Positions 25,625 through 39,866 are shown, numbered from the stretch's first letter. The stretch: 64,000 nt of DNA from Cupriavidus pauculus (GCF_008693385.1 NZ_CP044067.1:1428501-1492500); one strand, 5' to 3'. The notes: generated by a model from the sequence alone, not told the origin. Program-made: numbers and translations.

Positions 25625-27262
25625 TCAGGCCGTAAGGGCCCGGCGGGGCTGCCACGCGCCGCCCGTCTGCGGCGCTTCGATCAGCCGCGATGCGGAAGCC
25701 AGAGCATTCGGCAGCCGGAAGAACGAGACCGCCTCGTCGAGCTCGCGCCCCTGCTCTTCCAGCGAGCGCGATGCCGTGGCCGCCTCATGCACGAGCGTGG
25801 CGTTCTGCTGCGTCACCTGATCGATCTGCACGATCGCCTGGTTCACCTGCTCGATACCGCGCCCCTGCTCCGCCGATGCCGACGTAATCTCCTGCACGAT
25901 GGCCGTCACGCGGCCCACGGCCTCGGTGACCGCGCTCATGGTCTGACCCGCTTCGCTCGCAAGCGTCGAACCCGTCGTCACTTGCTCCACCGACGTTTCG
26001 ATCAGTTCCTTGATCTCCTTGGCCGCGTTCGACGAACGCTGCGCAAGGCTCCGTACCTCGCTGGCCACGACCGCGAAGCCGCGGCCCTGCTCTCCCGCGC
26101 GCGCCGCTTCCACGGCCGCGTTGAGGGCAAGGATGTTGGTCTGGAACGCAATGCTTTCGATAATGCCCGTGATCTCGGCGATCTTCACCGAGCTGGCGCT
26201 GATGCCTTCCATCGTGTGCACCACGCGGCCGACGGTCTGGCTGCCGCGCTGCGCGACATCGGTCGCGGTGCGCGCGAGTTCGCTGGCCTGGCGCGCGTTC
26301 TCGGTGTTGTGACGCACCGTGGCCGTCAGCTGCTCCATGCTGGCCGCGGTTTCCTCGAGCGATGCGGCCTGCTGCTCGGTGCGGCTCGACAGGTCCATGT
26401 TGCCGTTGGCGATCTCCGCCGTGGCGATACTGATGTTCGCGCTCGAGTCGCGCACGCGCGCCACGGTTTCCGTCAGGCGATCGTTCATGTCGCGCAGCGC
26501 GCCGAGCAGACGGCCGGTCTCGTCGTCGGAGGTGACGTCGATACGCGTGCCAAGCTCGCCGCGCGCCACGGTGCGCGCGAGCTCCACCGCGCGCTGGATC
26601 GGACCCGTAATCGCGCGCGTCAGCAGCAGGCCGCCGATCAGGCCGAATGCCACCGCGGCGATGGAGGCGATGATCAGCAGATTGCGCTGCGTCACGTAAT
26701 CGTCCTGCAGTCGCTGCACCATCTCGCGCTGGCGTTCGTGCGTAAAGCTCAGATAGGCATCGGTCGCCTTGACCAGCGCCGCCAGCAGCGGCCGGCATTC
26801 GGCGTTCATTTTCGCGATGGCGGCGCTCTGCTGCTTGTCCAGCGCGAGGCCGACGATCGCGGTCGCCACGGGACCGTACTTCGATTCCACGCGATCGACT
26901 TCCGCCACGAGATCGCGCGCGCCCTGGCTTGCATTGCCACGCGCGATCATGTCTTTCAGTTTGGCGAGATTCTTCGCGACGTCGTCATGGGCACGCAGCA
27001 CCTCGGTGCGTTCGAGTTCGAGATCGGCGGGGGTGGTCACGAGCACGAGATTGCGGGCCGCGATGGCGCGGCGATCCACCGCCGTGCGCACCTCGATCGC
27101 CATGTTGGCGCGTGCGTTGAGTCCGTTGATGTAGTCGTTGAAACCATCGATTGCCCGGTTGAGGGCATGCAGCGACAAACCGGACACCACCAGCACGACC
27201 AGTGCCAGCACACCAAAGCCCGCCAGCAGCTTCGTCTTGATTGACAGATTGCGGAATGCCAC
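25625..27262 (-). CDS. Methyl-accepting chemotaxis protein
   Basis: The 545-residue chemoreceptor has a first membrane helix at about residues 10-32, a periplasmic four-helix-bundle sensor (about 33-190), a second membrane helix (about 190-213), a HAMP domain and a cytoplasmic signalling coiled coil. The hairpin tip [29 protein letters not shown] is intact, with the 36-helical (36H) type spacing of Tar/Tsr. No C-terminal NWETF-type CheR/CheB tether is present. The ligand is unknown. Confidence 0.93.
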   Translation of the reverse strand: MAFRNLSIKTKLLAGFGVLALVVLVVSGLSLHALNRAIDGFNDYINGLNARANMAIEVRTAVDRRAIAARNLVLVTTPADLELERTEVLRAHDDVAKNLAKLKDMIARGNASQGARDLVAEVDRVESKYGPVATAIVGLALDKQQSAAIAKMNAECRPLLAALVKATDAYLSFTHERQREMVQRLQDDYVTQRNLLIIASIAAVAFGLIGGLLLTRAITGPIQRAVELARTVARGELGTRIDVTSDDETGRLLGALRDMNDRLTETVARVRDSSANISIATAEIANGNMDLSSRTEQQAASLEETAASMEQLTATVRHNTENARQASELARTATDVAQRGSQTVGRVVHTMEGISASSVKIAEITGIIESIAFQTNILALNAAVEAARAGEQGRGFAVVASEVRSLAQRSSNAAKEIKELIETSVEQVTTGSTLASEAGQTMSAVTEAVGRVTAIVQEITSASAEQGRGIEQVNQAIVQIDQVTQQNATLVHEAATASRSLEEQGRELDEAVSFFRLPNALASASRLIEAPQTGGAWQPRRALTA

Positions 27263-27348
27263 GGCTCTACCCCCTCTCTCTTCCCGGTTGAATGACGCGC
27301 CCTCCTAGTGACGCGTTGCACCGCTGATGAGCCCGTTCCTGCAATATC

Positions 27349-27375
27349 CATCCGGCGTAAATAATGCAAACGTCA
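27349..27375 (-). promoter_or_regulatory. Weak sigma-28 (FliA)-like promoter for the chemoreceptor
   Basis: On the minus strand, TGACGTTT, 11 bases, GCCGGATG resembles the flagellar/chemotaxis consensus TAAAGTTT-N11-GCCGATAA. The spacing is exact and matches are 6 of 8 and 4 of 8. It is 87 bases upstream of the start codon. Confidence 0.3.
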
Positions 27376-27440
27376 AATCTGCAAAATGTCGCCAGACATT
27401 CTTTTGTTTGCACCCTAACGGCGGATTCGCCCGGACATAA

Positions 27441-27458
27441 CCCCCTCGCGAGAGGGGG
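27441..27458. repeat. GC-rich hairpin repeat in the 27263-27663 intergenic region
   Basis: CCCCCTC (27441-27447) and GAGGGGG (27452-27458) form a perfect stem with a GCGA loop, and G-rich sequence follows to about 27520. This resembles dispersed intergenic palindromes of proteobacteria. The rest of the 401-base gap contains the chemoreceptor promoter region and the leader of the next gene; nothing else is recognised. Confidence 0.45.
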
Positions 27459-27663
27459 ACGGTCGGAAGTGGGGTGAGAGGGAGGATACGGCGGGGCGCG
27501 GGGGCCAGGGGGGCGCGGTGGCGCACAGGAGACAAGGGTTGAGGAGCATCTGCCCCGCCACGATCCTTGTGATACGATGACTTACAACTAGTCTGGCGCT
27601 AGCGGTCCGGTGTCGGATTAGGAACCCAACCGAAGACAATTCGAATAAAACCGGAGACACCCG

Positions 27664-28116
27664 ATGTCCACATTCACCGCCGCCATGACCCATGGCCTGC
27701 GCGCCGCCGTGCTGTTCATCGCCATCAGCGCCCCCGTCCATGCCCAGTCCGCGGACGCACAGGCCGTCACCGCCAATGCCGAAAAGCTGCGCGTCGCGAT
27801 GGTCGATCCCGACCGGGCCACGCTGTCCAGCCTCGTGGCCGATTCGCTGAGCTATGGCCACTCGGGCGGACGCCTCGACACCAAGACAAGCTTTATCGGC
27901 GACCTGCTCGACAAGAAATCGGACTTCGTGAGCATCGCGATCACCGACCAGACCGTGAATGTCTCCGGCGACGTGGCGGTGATCCGCCACACACTGTCGG
28001 GCGAGACGCTGGACAGCGGCAAGCCCGGCACCGTGCTGCTCAAGGTGCTGCAGGTGTGGCAGAAGCAAGGCGGCCAGTGGAAGCTGCTGGCGCGGCAGGC
28101 AGTCAAGGCCACCTGA
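27664..28116 (+). CDS. Periplasmic NTF2-like (DUF4440/SnoaL-type) protein
   Basis: The 150-residue protein has a signal peptide (A-V-L-F-I-A-I-S-A-P-V-H-A cleavage near residue 27). The mature part has the cone-shaped NTF2-like pattern: an N-terminal helix, L-S-Y-G-H-S-G-G, and a final W-Q-K-Q-G-G-Q-W-K-L-L-A-R-Q. Such proteins bind small hydrophobic molecules or are enzymes; no catalytic pair can be assigned. Confidence 0.78.
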   Translation: MSTFTAAMTHGLRAAVLFIAISAPVHAQSADAQAVTANAEKLRVAMVDPDRATLSSLVADSLSYGHSGGRLDTKTSFIGDLLDKKSDFVSIAITDQTVNVSGDVAVIRHTLSGETLDSGKPGTVLLKVLQVWQKQGGQWKLLARQAVKAT

Positions 28117-28150
28117 ATGCCTTAGTTATACGACATCTTATGTAGAGACT

Positions 28151-28179
28151 GCGCCCCGCACGGTGCGGGGCGCGCCCTT

Positions 28180-28180
<1 letters not shown>
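28151..28180. terminator. Rho-independent terminator between convergent genes
   Basis: GCGCCCCGC (28151-28159) and GCGGGGCGC (28165-28173) make a 9-base GC stem, followed by GCCCTTTC. It lies between the NTF2-like gene and the convergent czcA-like gene and can serve both strands. Confidence 0.65.
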
Positions 28181-32537
<4,357 letters not shown>

Positions 32538-32556
32538 GTCTGTAGCGCGGTCGCGT

Positions 32557-33825
32557 TCAGCGGCCGAGAATGCGGTCGATCGTGGTGGCGGACTGGTACG
32601 TGCGTGACAGCACGCCGAGGTAGCGAATCCGCGCCTGGAACAGCGTGCGCTGGGCATCGAGCACGTCGAGGTAATTGAACTTGCCCGACTCGAAGCCGAT
32701 GGTCGCGGCGCGGTAGGCCTGCTCGGCCGCGGGCAGCACGGTGCCTTTCAGCGTCTGCGCCGACGCGCGCGAAACCGACAGCACGTTGGACGCCACCATC
32801 AGATCGTTGCCAAGCCGGATGCGCGCGGCGAGATATTCGTCCTGCGCCTTGTCCGCGCGCCGGATCGCCTCGTACAGGTTGCCCTGATTGCGGTCGAACA
32901 GCGGCAGCGGAATGGATACGCCGATCACGGCCATATTGCGATTCGCATCGTTGTCGCGCTTGGCGCCGATGCTGACGGTCAGGTCCGGATACTGGCGGCT
33001 GCGCTCGACGCCGATCAGCGCCTGGCGGCGCTCGATCTCGACGCGGCTGGCCAAGATGTCCGGCGATTCGTCGAGCGCGGCGCGCAGCGCATCGGGCGCG
33101 GGACGCGACGGCAGCGCGTCGAGGTCGCCCTGCGCGTCCGAGAATTGCGGGGCATCGTTGCCCCACAGCGCGGTCAGTGCCTGCCGCGCGCTCCGCAATT
33201 CGGCCGTGGCCTCGTTCAGTTCGAGCTCGACGTTGGCCTGCTCCACGCGCGCCTTGGTCTCCTCGACCGGCGATATCTTGCCCGCGGCCACGCGCTTGGC
33301 GGTCACGTCCGTCCCGCGCGCGGCAATCTCGAGCGAGCCCTGCGCAAGCTTGACGCGCTCCTGCGCGATCAGGACCGAGAAAAATCGCTCGATCACCGCG
33401 GCACGGAGGTCCGCGCGAATGCTGCCCAGCGATGCCTGCGCGGCCTCCCGCCCGCGCTCGGCGGCGCTGATGCGCGCCGAACGCTTGCCACCGAGTTCGA
33501 TCGGCATATTGATCTGCGCGGTCGACGTGCGCGACGAGCGGCGCGTGTCTTCCATCAGCGTCGCGATCTCGGGGTTCGGGATCACGCGCGCCTGGATGAC
33601 GGCGCCTTCGCTCGCATCGACCTCGCGGCCCGCCGCGGACAGCGTGAAGTTACCGCCTGCTGCAAAGCCGAGCGCAGCATCGAGCGTCAGCGGACCCGCG
33701 GGTTCGGTGACGGCGTTGGCATACCCCGGCGCCACAGGGAGTACCTGCGCGTACGCGGCGAAAGATAAAGCGAATGAGCTGGAGATAGCGGCCGCCAGCC
33801 CGAGCGGCAACAAAAAGGTTCGCAT
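32557..33825 (-). CDS. czcC: Outer-membrane efflux factor, CzcC/TolC family
   Basis: The 422-residue protein has a signal peptide ending near residue 26 and two long coiled-coil repeats typical of outer-membrane factors. V-I-P-N-P-E-I-A-T-L (near residue 75) is common in CzcC-type proteins. The stop is 19 bases before czcB. It forms the outer channel of the efflux complex. Confidence 0.92.
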   Translation of the reverse strand: MRTFLLPLGLAAAISSSFALSFAAYAQVLPVAPGYANAVTEPAGPLTLDAALGFAAGGNFTLSAAGREVDASEGAVIQARVIPNPEIATLMEDTRRSSRTSTAQINMPIELGGKRSARISAAERGREAAQASLGSIRADLRAAVIERFFSVLIAQERVKLAQGSLEIAARGTDVTAKRVAAGKISPVEETKARVEQANVELELNEATAELRSARQALTALWGNDAPQFSDAQGDLDALPSRPAPDALRAALDESPDILASRVEIERRQALIGVERSRQYPDLTVSIGAKRDNDANRNMAVIGVSIPLPLFDRNQGNLYEAIRRADKAQDEYLAARIRLGNDLMVASNVLSVSRASAQTLKGTVLPAAEQAYRAATIGFESGKFNYLDVLDAQRTLFQARIRYLGVLSRTYQSATTIDRILGR

Positions 33826-33907
33826 CGAATTGCACCTGAATAAATAGCAGGAGAATCCGGCGGGACGGCTGGCTGGAAATCAGATAGACAGGAGACGTCT
33901 CGCCGGG

Positions 33908-34249
33908 TCAGGCGAGACGGGACCAGTTGGGACGTTCGGGTGCCTCGGGCACATGCGAGCGGATCTTGCGGTCGATCGACGGCATCGACGTCGGCACCCG
34001 TTCGTGAAGCGTCACGCCCGACGGGGCGATGGACGCAAGCGGTGTCGACGCCACGTGGCAATAGTCGCAGTCGGCGTCGACGAGCGCCTTCGCGTCCTGC
34101 TTCTTCTTGGCTTCGTGCTCGTGTTCGTGATGCCCCAGATGCCACGACCGCGCGGGCTGCTGTTCATGCTGGCAATACGGTACCGCCGCAGACCAGGCGA
34201 ACTGGAACGGCAGGACGAGCAGCAGGAAGATCAGAAAGACGCGGCGCAA
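33908..34249 (-). CDS. czcI: CzcI-like small exported protein
   Basis: A 113-residue reading from a TTG at 34249 begins L-R-R-V-F-L-I-F-L-L-L-V-L-P-F-Q, the typical CzcI signal peptide. It continues with Y-C-Q-H-E, a H-H-E-H-E-H-E cluster and D-C-D-Y-C-H, all expected of CzcI, a periplasmic regulator of the czc pump. No strong ribosome site is seen. Longer frames with an ATG overlap the upstream gene and are less likely. It precedes czcC by 82 bases. Confidence 0.7.
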   Translation of the reverse strand: MRRVFLIFLLLVLPFQFAWSAAVPYCQHEQQPARSWHLGHHEHEHEAKKKQDAKALVDADCDYCHVASTPLASIAPSGVTLHERVPTSMPSIDRKIRSHVPEAPERPNWSRLA

Positions 34250-34292
34250 GGGGTCGGGGAAATTGGTGAGAACAATGCGGAAAGCCGGTAGC

Positions 34293-34571
34293 TTAATCGA
34301 AAATCTCTTCGAGCCAGGATTTGCGGCGCTTGCCATGGCCACCATGGCCGTAGTCATGGTCGCGCGAGCCCTGTTGCGGATAACGATAGTCCGACGACTC
34401 GTGACGCTCGCGGGCCGCGCGCGGCGCCCTCCCGTCGGTCGCGCGTTCGACCAGCTTGTCCAGTTCCCCGCGATCGAGCCAGACACCGCGGCATTGCGGG
34501 CAGTAATCGATTTCAATGCCCTGGCGATCCGTCATCGTGAGCACGGCATCGGGGCAGACCGGACATTTCAT
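34293..34571 (-). CDS. TFIIB-type zinc-ribbon protein
   Basis: The 92-residue protein starts C-P-V-C (Cys3, Cys6) and contains Y-C-P-Q-C-R-G-V-W-L-D-R-G-E-L-D-K-L (near residues 23-41), the zf-TFIIB four-cysteine zinc site. The C-terminus is His/Gly/Tyr-rich, then basic. Its role is unknown. The czcI gene is 43 bases downstream on the same strand. Confidence 0.83.
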   Translation of the reverse strand: MKCPVCPDAVLTMTDRQGIEIDYCPQCRGVWLDRGELDKLVERATDGRAPRAARERHESSDYRYPQQGSRDHDYGHGGHGKRRKSWLEEIFD

Positions 34572-34742
34572 GGAGCGTCTCCGTTCGAAAGCGTTGCGAC
34601 GCGAACATTTTATGGGCGGGCTCCATGACCGTGCCGTTTCTGACCTAAATGTAATGTTGATGGACATATCCGCAGGGTCGCCTACAACGATTGAGCCCTT
34701 CCCCCCGGACTGCGGCGAACCATACCGATATGAGGTGACGAG

Positions 34743-35423
34743 ATGAAAGTCCTGATAGTGCTGACCTCGCATGACACGCTTGGCAATACGGGCAAGAAGA
34801 CGGGCTTCTGGCTCGAGGAACTGGCCGCGCCCTTCTACGTATTCAAGGAAGCCGGCGCGGAGATCGTCCTTGCTTCGCCGAAGGGTGGCCAGCCGCCGCT
34901 CGACCCAAAAAGCAATGAACCGGGGTTCCAGACCGACGACACGCGGCGCTTCGAGGCCGACAGCGAGGCACGCGCGCAGCTCGCGCAGACGCACAAGCTC
35001 AAGGACGTCGCGAACGACAGGTTCGACGCAGTGTTCTATCCGGGCGGACACGGGCCGATGTGGGACCTCGTCAACGATCAGGATTCGATCGGCCTGCTCG
35101 AGCGCACCTACGCGGCAAAGATTCCGCTGGCGCTCGTCTGTCACGCGCCAGGCGCGCTGCGCTATGTGAAGGGTCCCGACGGCAAGCCACTGGTGAACGG
35201 CAAGTCGGTCACAGGCTTCTCCAACAGCGAGGAAGAGGCGGTGCAACTGACGAACGTGGTGCCGTTCCTCGTTGAGGATGCGCTGAAGGCCAACGGCGGC
35301 AAATATTCGAGCGGACCGGACTGGGTCTCCCATGTACTGACCGATGGACTGCTGGTCACGGGCCAGAATCCGGGATCGTCGGCCGACGGTGCGCGCGCGC
35401 TGCTGAAGCTGCTGCGGAGATAG
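34743..35423 (+). CDS. DJ-1/PfpI-family protein, Hsp31-like
   Basis: The 226-residue cytoplasmic protein has the type-1 glutamine-amidotransferase-like fold, with F-Y-P-G-G-H-G-P-M-W-D-L near residue 100 and the nucleophile elbow L-V-C-H-A-P (Cys133). T-G-F-S-N-S-E-E-E-A follows. Relatives are glyoxalase-III-like or chaperone enzymes that handle methylglyoxal. GAGGTGACGAG precedes the ATG. Single-gene unit, closed by a terminator. Confidence 0.88.
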   Translation: MKVLIVLTSHDTLGNTGKKTGFWLEELAAPFYVFKEAGAEIVLASPKGGQPPLDPKSNEPGFQTDDTRRFEADSEARAQLAQTHKLKDVANDRFDAVFYPGGHGPMWDLVNDQDSIGLLERTYAAKIPLALVCHAPGALRYVKGPDGKPLVNGKSVTGFSNSEEEAVQLTNVVPFLVEDALKANGGKYSSGPDWVSHVLTDGLLVTGQNPGSSADGARALLKLLRR

Positions 35424-35509
35424 AACGGGAACGACGTCGTGGACGAAGGTAAGGCGTCGGTGAGACCAAGGTACTAGCGGTTTCGAATTCGCCTAAGCCC
35501 TTTCACGAA

Positions 35510-35541
35510 AAAGCGCCCGGTATCGGGCGCTTTGCGCTTTT
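35510..35541 (+). terminator. Rho-independent terminator after the DJ-1 gene
   Basis: AAAGCGCCCG (35510-35519) and CGGGCGCTTT (35524-35533) form a 10-base stem with a GTAT loop, followed by GCGCTTTT. Confidence 0.8.
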
Positions 35542-35663
35542 GTCTGCTCAATAAGTCAATGTTAATGACGGATCTGTCATTGTTCTGAGCGGAATTTGTC
35601 GGGCTCGGCTCCTTACTGTGTCGCCATGTGCCAACGCCGCATGCGGCCACCCGGAGTCCCCCG

Positions 35664-37211
35664 ATGATCGCGACCACGCTCGAACCCGTCCACGACGTCA
35701 TGCCCAGCCAGGCTGGTGCCGATATCTCGTCGATGCTCTATCACCGTATTGCCGATGCCATCGAGCGGTCGATCGATCAGGGCATCTTCCGCGCCGGCGA
35801 GCGCATTCCATCGGTGCGGCAGGCAAGCCAGCAGCATCGCATCAGCATCAACACCGTGGTGCGCGCGTATCTGCTGCTCGAAAGCCGCGGCGTGATCGAA
35901 AGCCGGCCGCAGTCGGGATTCTTCGTGCGGCCGCGTTTGGATTTCTCGGCAACGTCGTCGCCGGTATCGACCGAGCGCCTGATCGCGATGCATGACACGG
36001 CCGCACGATCGGCGCCCGCGATCGATGACGACATCGACGTCACCTCGCTCGTACTCGGCACGCTGCGCGCGATCCAGCAGGACAACGCGATGCCGCTCGG
36101 CTCCCCGTATCCCGATACCGCGCTGCTGCCTTCGCAACGCATCGCGCAATACGTGGGTGTGCAGGCGCGGCGCTGCGGCGACAGCGCGATGCTCGACGGA
36201 CTGCCGCCCGGGCATCCGGCACTGATCCGCCAGCTCGCGCGCCGTTACGTCGAGCGCGGCCAGCCGGCGGATCCCAACGAGTTCATCGTGACATGCGGCG
36301 CGACGGAAGCCGTGCGCCTGTGCCTGCAGTCGGTGGCGCGTCCCGGCGATGCGGTGGTCGTCGAGTCGCCCTGCTATTACGGCATGCTCGAGACCATTAC
36401 CCACCTGGGCATGCGCGCGATCGAGATTCCGAGCGATGCGTCGGGCAGCATCGACATGGCCCTGCTGCGCGAGGCCATCGATACGCAGACCGTGGCCGCC
36501 TGCGTGATCACCGCCAACTTCCCGAATCCCGTGGGCCGCCAGATGCCCGAAGACAAGAAGCGCGAGATCGTCGAGTTGCTGACGGGCAGGGACATTCCCA
36601 TCGTCGAGAACGACGAATACAGCGAACTGCACGTCGGCGCGCACCATCCCACGTCACTGAAGACGTACGACACGCGCGGACTGGTCCTGCATTGCGGCTC
36701 GTTCTCGCGTTGCCTCACGCATCGCCACCGCATCGGCTGGGCATTGCCGGGCCGCTTCCGCCAGCAGGTGGAGAAGCTCAAGTTCCTGAGCGCGATCACG
36801 ACGCCGCCGAGCGTGCAGCTCGCGATTGCCGAGTATCTGCAGCACGACGGATACGACCATCACCTTCGCCGGTTGCGCCGGCGCATCGTCCAGAACGCCA
36901 GCATCGCGATGGCGGCGATCCGTCGCTGCTTCCCCGCGGGAACGCGCGCGCATGCACCGGAGGGCGGATACCTGATGTGGATCGAACTGCCGCAGGGCAT
37001 CGACACGCTGGCCCTGTACCGCAGCGCGCTCGCGTGCGGCATCTCCATCGCGCCGGGCCGCCTGTTCAGCAGCGACCATCGGTTCGCCAATTTCCTGCGG
37101 CTGAACTTCAGCGGGGAATGGACGAGCGAAACCGATCGCGCGATGCAGACGCTCGGCCAGCTTGCCACCGCATCGATGGCGACTTCCGATCGCTCGCAAG
37201 GCCTGCATTGA
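35664..37211 (+). CDS. MocR-type GntR regulator with degenerate aminotransferase domain
   Basis: The roughly 515-residue protein has an N-terminal GntR winged helix (I-P-S-V-R-Q-A-S-Q-Q-H-R-I-S-I-N-T-V-V, residues about 38-65) and a fold-type-I aminotransferase domain. The usual PLP-lysine motif G-S-F-S-K appears as G-S-F-S-R, with Arg349, and the normal A-P-G after it is T-H-R-H. The ring-contact N-D-E-Y segment remains. It may therefore not form the internal aldimine. ATG 35664 follows GGAG; an upstream ATG at 35628 is less likely. Confidence 0.85.
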   Translation: MIATTLEPVHDVMPSQAGADISSMLYHRIADAIERSIDQGIFRAGERIPSVRQASQQHRISINTVVRAYLLLESRGVIESRPQSGFFVRPRLDFSATSSPVSTERLIAMHDTAARSAPAIDDDIDVTSLVLGTLRAIQQDNAMPLGSPYPDTALLPSQRIAQYVGVQARRCGDSAMLDGLPPGHPALIRQLARRYVERGQPADPNEFIVTCGATEAVRLCLQSVARPGDAVVVESPCYYGMLETITHLGMRAIEIPSDASGSIDMALLREAIDTQTVAACVITANFPNPVGRQMPEDKKREIVELLTGRDIPIVENDEYSELHVGAHHPTSLKTYDTRGLVLHCGSFSRCLTHRHRIGWALPGRFRQQVEKLKFLSAITTPPSVQLAIAEYLQHDGYDHHLRRLRRRIVQNASIAMAAIRRCFPAGTRAHAPEGGYLMWIELPQGIDTLALYRSALACGISIAPGRLFSSDHRFANFLRLNFSGEWTSETDRAMQTLGQLATASMATSDRSQGLH

Positions 37212-37216
37212 TCCGT

Positions 37217-37286
37217 AAAAAAAGTGCCCGGAGCCGCTGCGTGCAGCAACCGCCGAAACGCCTCACCCCGGCGGGACTCCGGGCAC
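37217..37286 (-). terminator. Orphan minus-strand terminator hairpin with 7-T tract
   Basis: GTGCCCGGAG (37224-37233) and CTCCGGGCAC (37277-37286) are perfect 10-base arms around a structured 43-base loop. On the minus strand the stem is followed by seven T (A-tract 37217-37223). No minus-strand gene is known to its right, so it may end a small RNA. The remaining 37287-37556 upstream of the molybdoenzyme gene contains no recognised gene. Confidence 0.6.
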
Positions 37287-37556
37287 CAGTGCAGCCAATG
37301 CGCCGAGGTGAAAAACGACTTGCTCTTCTCTTATATGAGGAACAAGCGACGAGATACAAGCATCGTCCGCATGCACTGTAGTGCGAATGCGCTACGCCGA
37401 GGGACACAGTCCATCGCCACGTCATGCAATACAGCTTGCGCCGGCACTGTGCCCCCGGATCGTCGAATGGGTTGTATCCGTTTGCATCGCGACGCAAGAC
37501 CTAATCTTGGAACCACTGCGATTCACGCCCCCTGAAGACCTGAAGGAAACAAAGTC

Positions 37557-39866
37557 ATGAGCAGCAAGCCGACCCCCGAAGACGGTTACATCGCCCCCTA
37601 CACCCACCCCGCAGCCGGATGGGGCGCTCTCAAGTACGTGGCCATCAATCTCGTGAAAGAGAAGGTGGCCGGCGGCAAGTACGTGACGTTGTTCCGGCAG
37701 AACCAGCCAGACGGCTTCGACTGTCCCGGCTGCGCATGGCCCGATCGCGAACATGGCTCGACCTTCGAGTTCTGCGAGAACGGCGTGAAGGCGGTGGCGG
37801 CGGAAGCCACCAGCAAGCGCGTCACGCCCGAGTTCTTCGCGGAACATTCCGTCACGTCGCTGCTCACGCAGACCGATTACGAACTGGAGCAGCACGGCCG
37901 CCTGACGCATCCGATGGTCTACGACGCCTTGGCGGACCGCTACGTCGCGATCGACTGGGACGAAGCGTTCGCCCTGATCGCGCGCCATCTGCGCGCGCTC
38001 GACACGCCGGACGCGGCGGCGTTCTATACGTCCGGTCGCGCAAGCAACGAAGCCGCGTTCCTGTACCAGTTGTTCGTGCGTGCCTACGGCACCAACAATT
38101 TTCCCGACTGCTCGAATATGTGCCACGAGGCCACGAGCCGCGGCATGCCCGTGACCGTCGGTGTAGGCAAGGCGACCGTGGTGCTCGACGACTTCGAACA
38201 TGCGGACACGATCCTGATCTTTGGCCATAACGCGGCGACCAACCATCCGCGCATGCTCGGCGAACTACGCGAATGCGCGCGCCGCGGCACGATGATTGTG
38301 TCGATCAACCCGCTGCGCGAGCGCGGCATGGAACGCTTTACGAGCCCGCAGCATGCTTCGGAGATGATCACGGGCAGCAGCACGAAGATCGCGTCGATGT
38401 TCGTGCAGCCGCAGCTCGGCGGCGATTTCGCGCTGATCAAGGGCATGGCCAAGCGCCTGATCGAAATGGACGATGCGGCGCGCGAACGCGGCGAGCCATC
38501 GCTGATCGACGAGGACTTCGTGCGCCGTCATACGCATGGCTACGATGCGTTCGTCGCCGACCTGCGCGCCGAGAACTGGGCCGACATCGTCGAGCAGTCG
38601 GGCACGACGTTCGCGGAAATCGACGCGCTGACCGGCGTCTATGCGCGCGGCAAGAACGTGATTGCCTGCTGGGGCATGGGCCTGACGCAGCACAAGAACT
38701 CGGTGCCGACGATCCAGATCCTCACGAACCTGATGATGATGCGCGGCAATATCGGCCGCCCGGGTGCGGGCCTGCTGCCGGTGCGCGGCCACTCGAACGT
38801 GCAGGGCAACCGCACGGTCGGCATCGAGGAGCAACCGACCGAGGCGTTTCTCGATCGGCTGGAGAAGGCGTTCAACTTCGAGCCGCCGCGCAAGCACGGC
38901 TATGACGTGGTCAACACGATCTCGGCGATGCTCGAAGGCAAGGTGAAGGTCTTTGTCGGCCTGGGCGGCAACTTTGCGGCGGCCACGCCGGACACGCCGC
39001 GCACGCAGCAGGCGCTGCGCCAGTGCGACCTGACCGTGCATATCGCGACCAAGCTCAATCGCAGCCACCTGATCCACGGCCGCGACGCGCTGATCCTGCC
39101 CACGCTGGGCCGCACGGAGATCGATATGCAGAATGGCGTGCCGCAGGGCGTCACCGTGGAAGACTCGGTCTGCATGGTGCACGTGTCGTACGGCATGAAC
39201 AAGCCCGCGTCCCCGGACCTGATGTCGGAGACCGCGATCATCGCCAACATGGCCGCCGCGACGCTCGGCAATCGCAAGATCGACTGGCTCTGGTACGCAC
39301 AGGACTACGCGCGCATTCGCAATGCCATCGAGAAGGTGCTGCCAGGTTTCGAGGACTACAACGCGCGCATCGCCGTGCCGGGCGGCTTTCATCTGACGCC
39401 GCCGGCACGGGACCGCATCTGGGATACGCCGTCGGGCAAGGCCGAGTTCCTCGTGCATCCGATCGTCAAGGACACGCCGATCCGCCAGGCGCGGGCCGAG
39501 CACGGGGACAAGCTGCTCGTGATGATGACCACGCGCTCGCACGACCAGTACAACACGACGATCTATGGCCTGAACGACCGTTATCGCGGCGTGTTCGGCC
39601 TGCGCCGCGTCGTGTTCATCAACCCGTCCGATATGGATCGCCTGGGCTTCAAGGCGGGGCAGCACGTCGATATCACGAGCGTGTGGGCAGACGGCGTGAC
39701 GCGGCATGTCCAGGATTTCCGCCTCGTGCCCTACGACATCCCGGCCGGCTGCATCGGCACCTACTATCCGGAGACCAACCCGCTGGTGCCGCTGGAGAGC
39801 ACCGGCGACGGTTGCGGCACGCCGACGTCGAAGTCCGTGCCGGTGTTGCTGACGGCCGCCGCCTGA
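37557..39866 (+). CDS. FdhF/YdeP-family molybdopterin oxidoreductase
   Basis: The 769-residue protein belongs to the DMSO-reductase superfamily, in the YdeP clade. It has F-D-C-P-G-C-A-W-P (Cys56, Cys59) near the N-terminus, S-N-M-C-H-E-A (Mo-site region, about residue 185) and the late M-T-T-R-S-H-D-Q-Y-N-T-T molybdopterin-dinucleotide segment. It lacks the Fe-S domain length of true formate dehydrogenases and has no Tat signal. E. coli YdeP is linked to acid resistance; the electron acceptor here is unknown. Confidence 0.88.
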   Translation: MSSKPTPEDGYIAPYTHPAAGWGALKYVAINLVKEKVAGGKYVTLFRQNQPDGFDCPGCAWPDREHGSTFEFCENGVKAVAAEATSKRVTPEFFAEHSVTSLLTQTDYELEQHGRLTHPMVYDALADRYVAIDWDEAFALIARHLRALDTPDAAAFYTSGRASNEAAFLYQLFVRAYGTNNFPDCSNMCHEATSRGMPVTVGVGKATVVLDDFEHADTILIFGHNAATNHPRMLGELRECARRGTMIVSINPLRERGMERFTSPQHASEMITGSSTKIASMFVQPQLGGDFALIKGMAKRLIEMDDAARERGEPSLIDEDFVRRHTHGYDAFVADLRAENWADIVEQSGTTFAEIDALTGVYARGKNVIACWGMGLTQHKNSVPTIQILTNLMMMRGNIGRPGAGLLPVRGHSNVQGNRTVGIEEQPTEAFLDRLEKAFNFEPPRKHGYDVVNTISAMLEGKVKVFVGLGGNFAAATPDTPRTQQALRQCDLTVHIATKLNRSHLIHGRDALILPTLGRTEIDMQNGVPQGVTVEDSVCMVHVSYGMNKPASPDLMSETAIIANMAAATLGNRKIDWLWYAQDYARIRNAIEKVLPGFEDYNARIAVPGGFHLTPPARDRIWDTPSGKAEFLVHPIVKDTPIRQARAEHGDKLLVMMTTRSHDQYNTTIYGLNDRYRGVFGLRRVVFINPSDMDRLGFKAGQHVDITSVWADGVTRHVQDFRLVPYDIPAGCIGTYYPETNPLVPLESTGDGCGTPTSKSVPVLLTAAA

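Noticed and set aside
28117..28150. AT-rich stretch before the terminator as a possible att or IS end
   Set aside because: No matching repeat or target duplication could be found elsewhere in the window.
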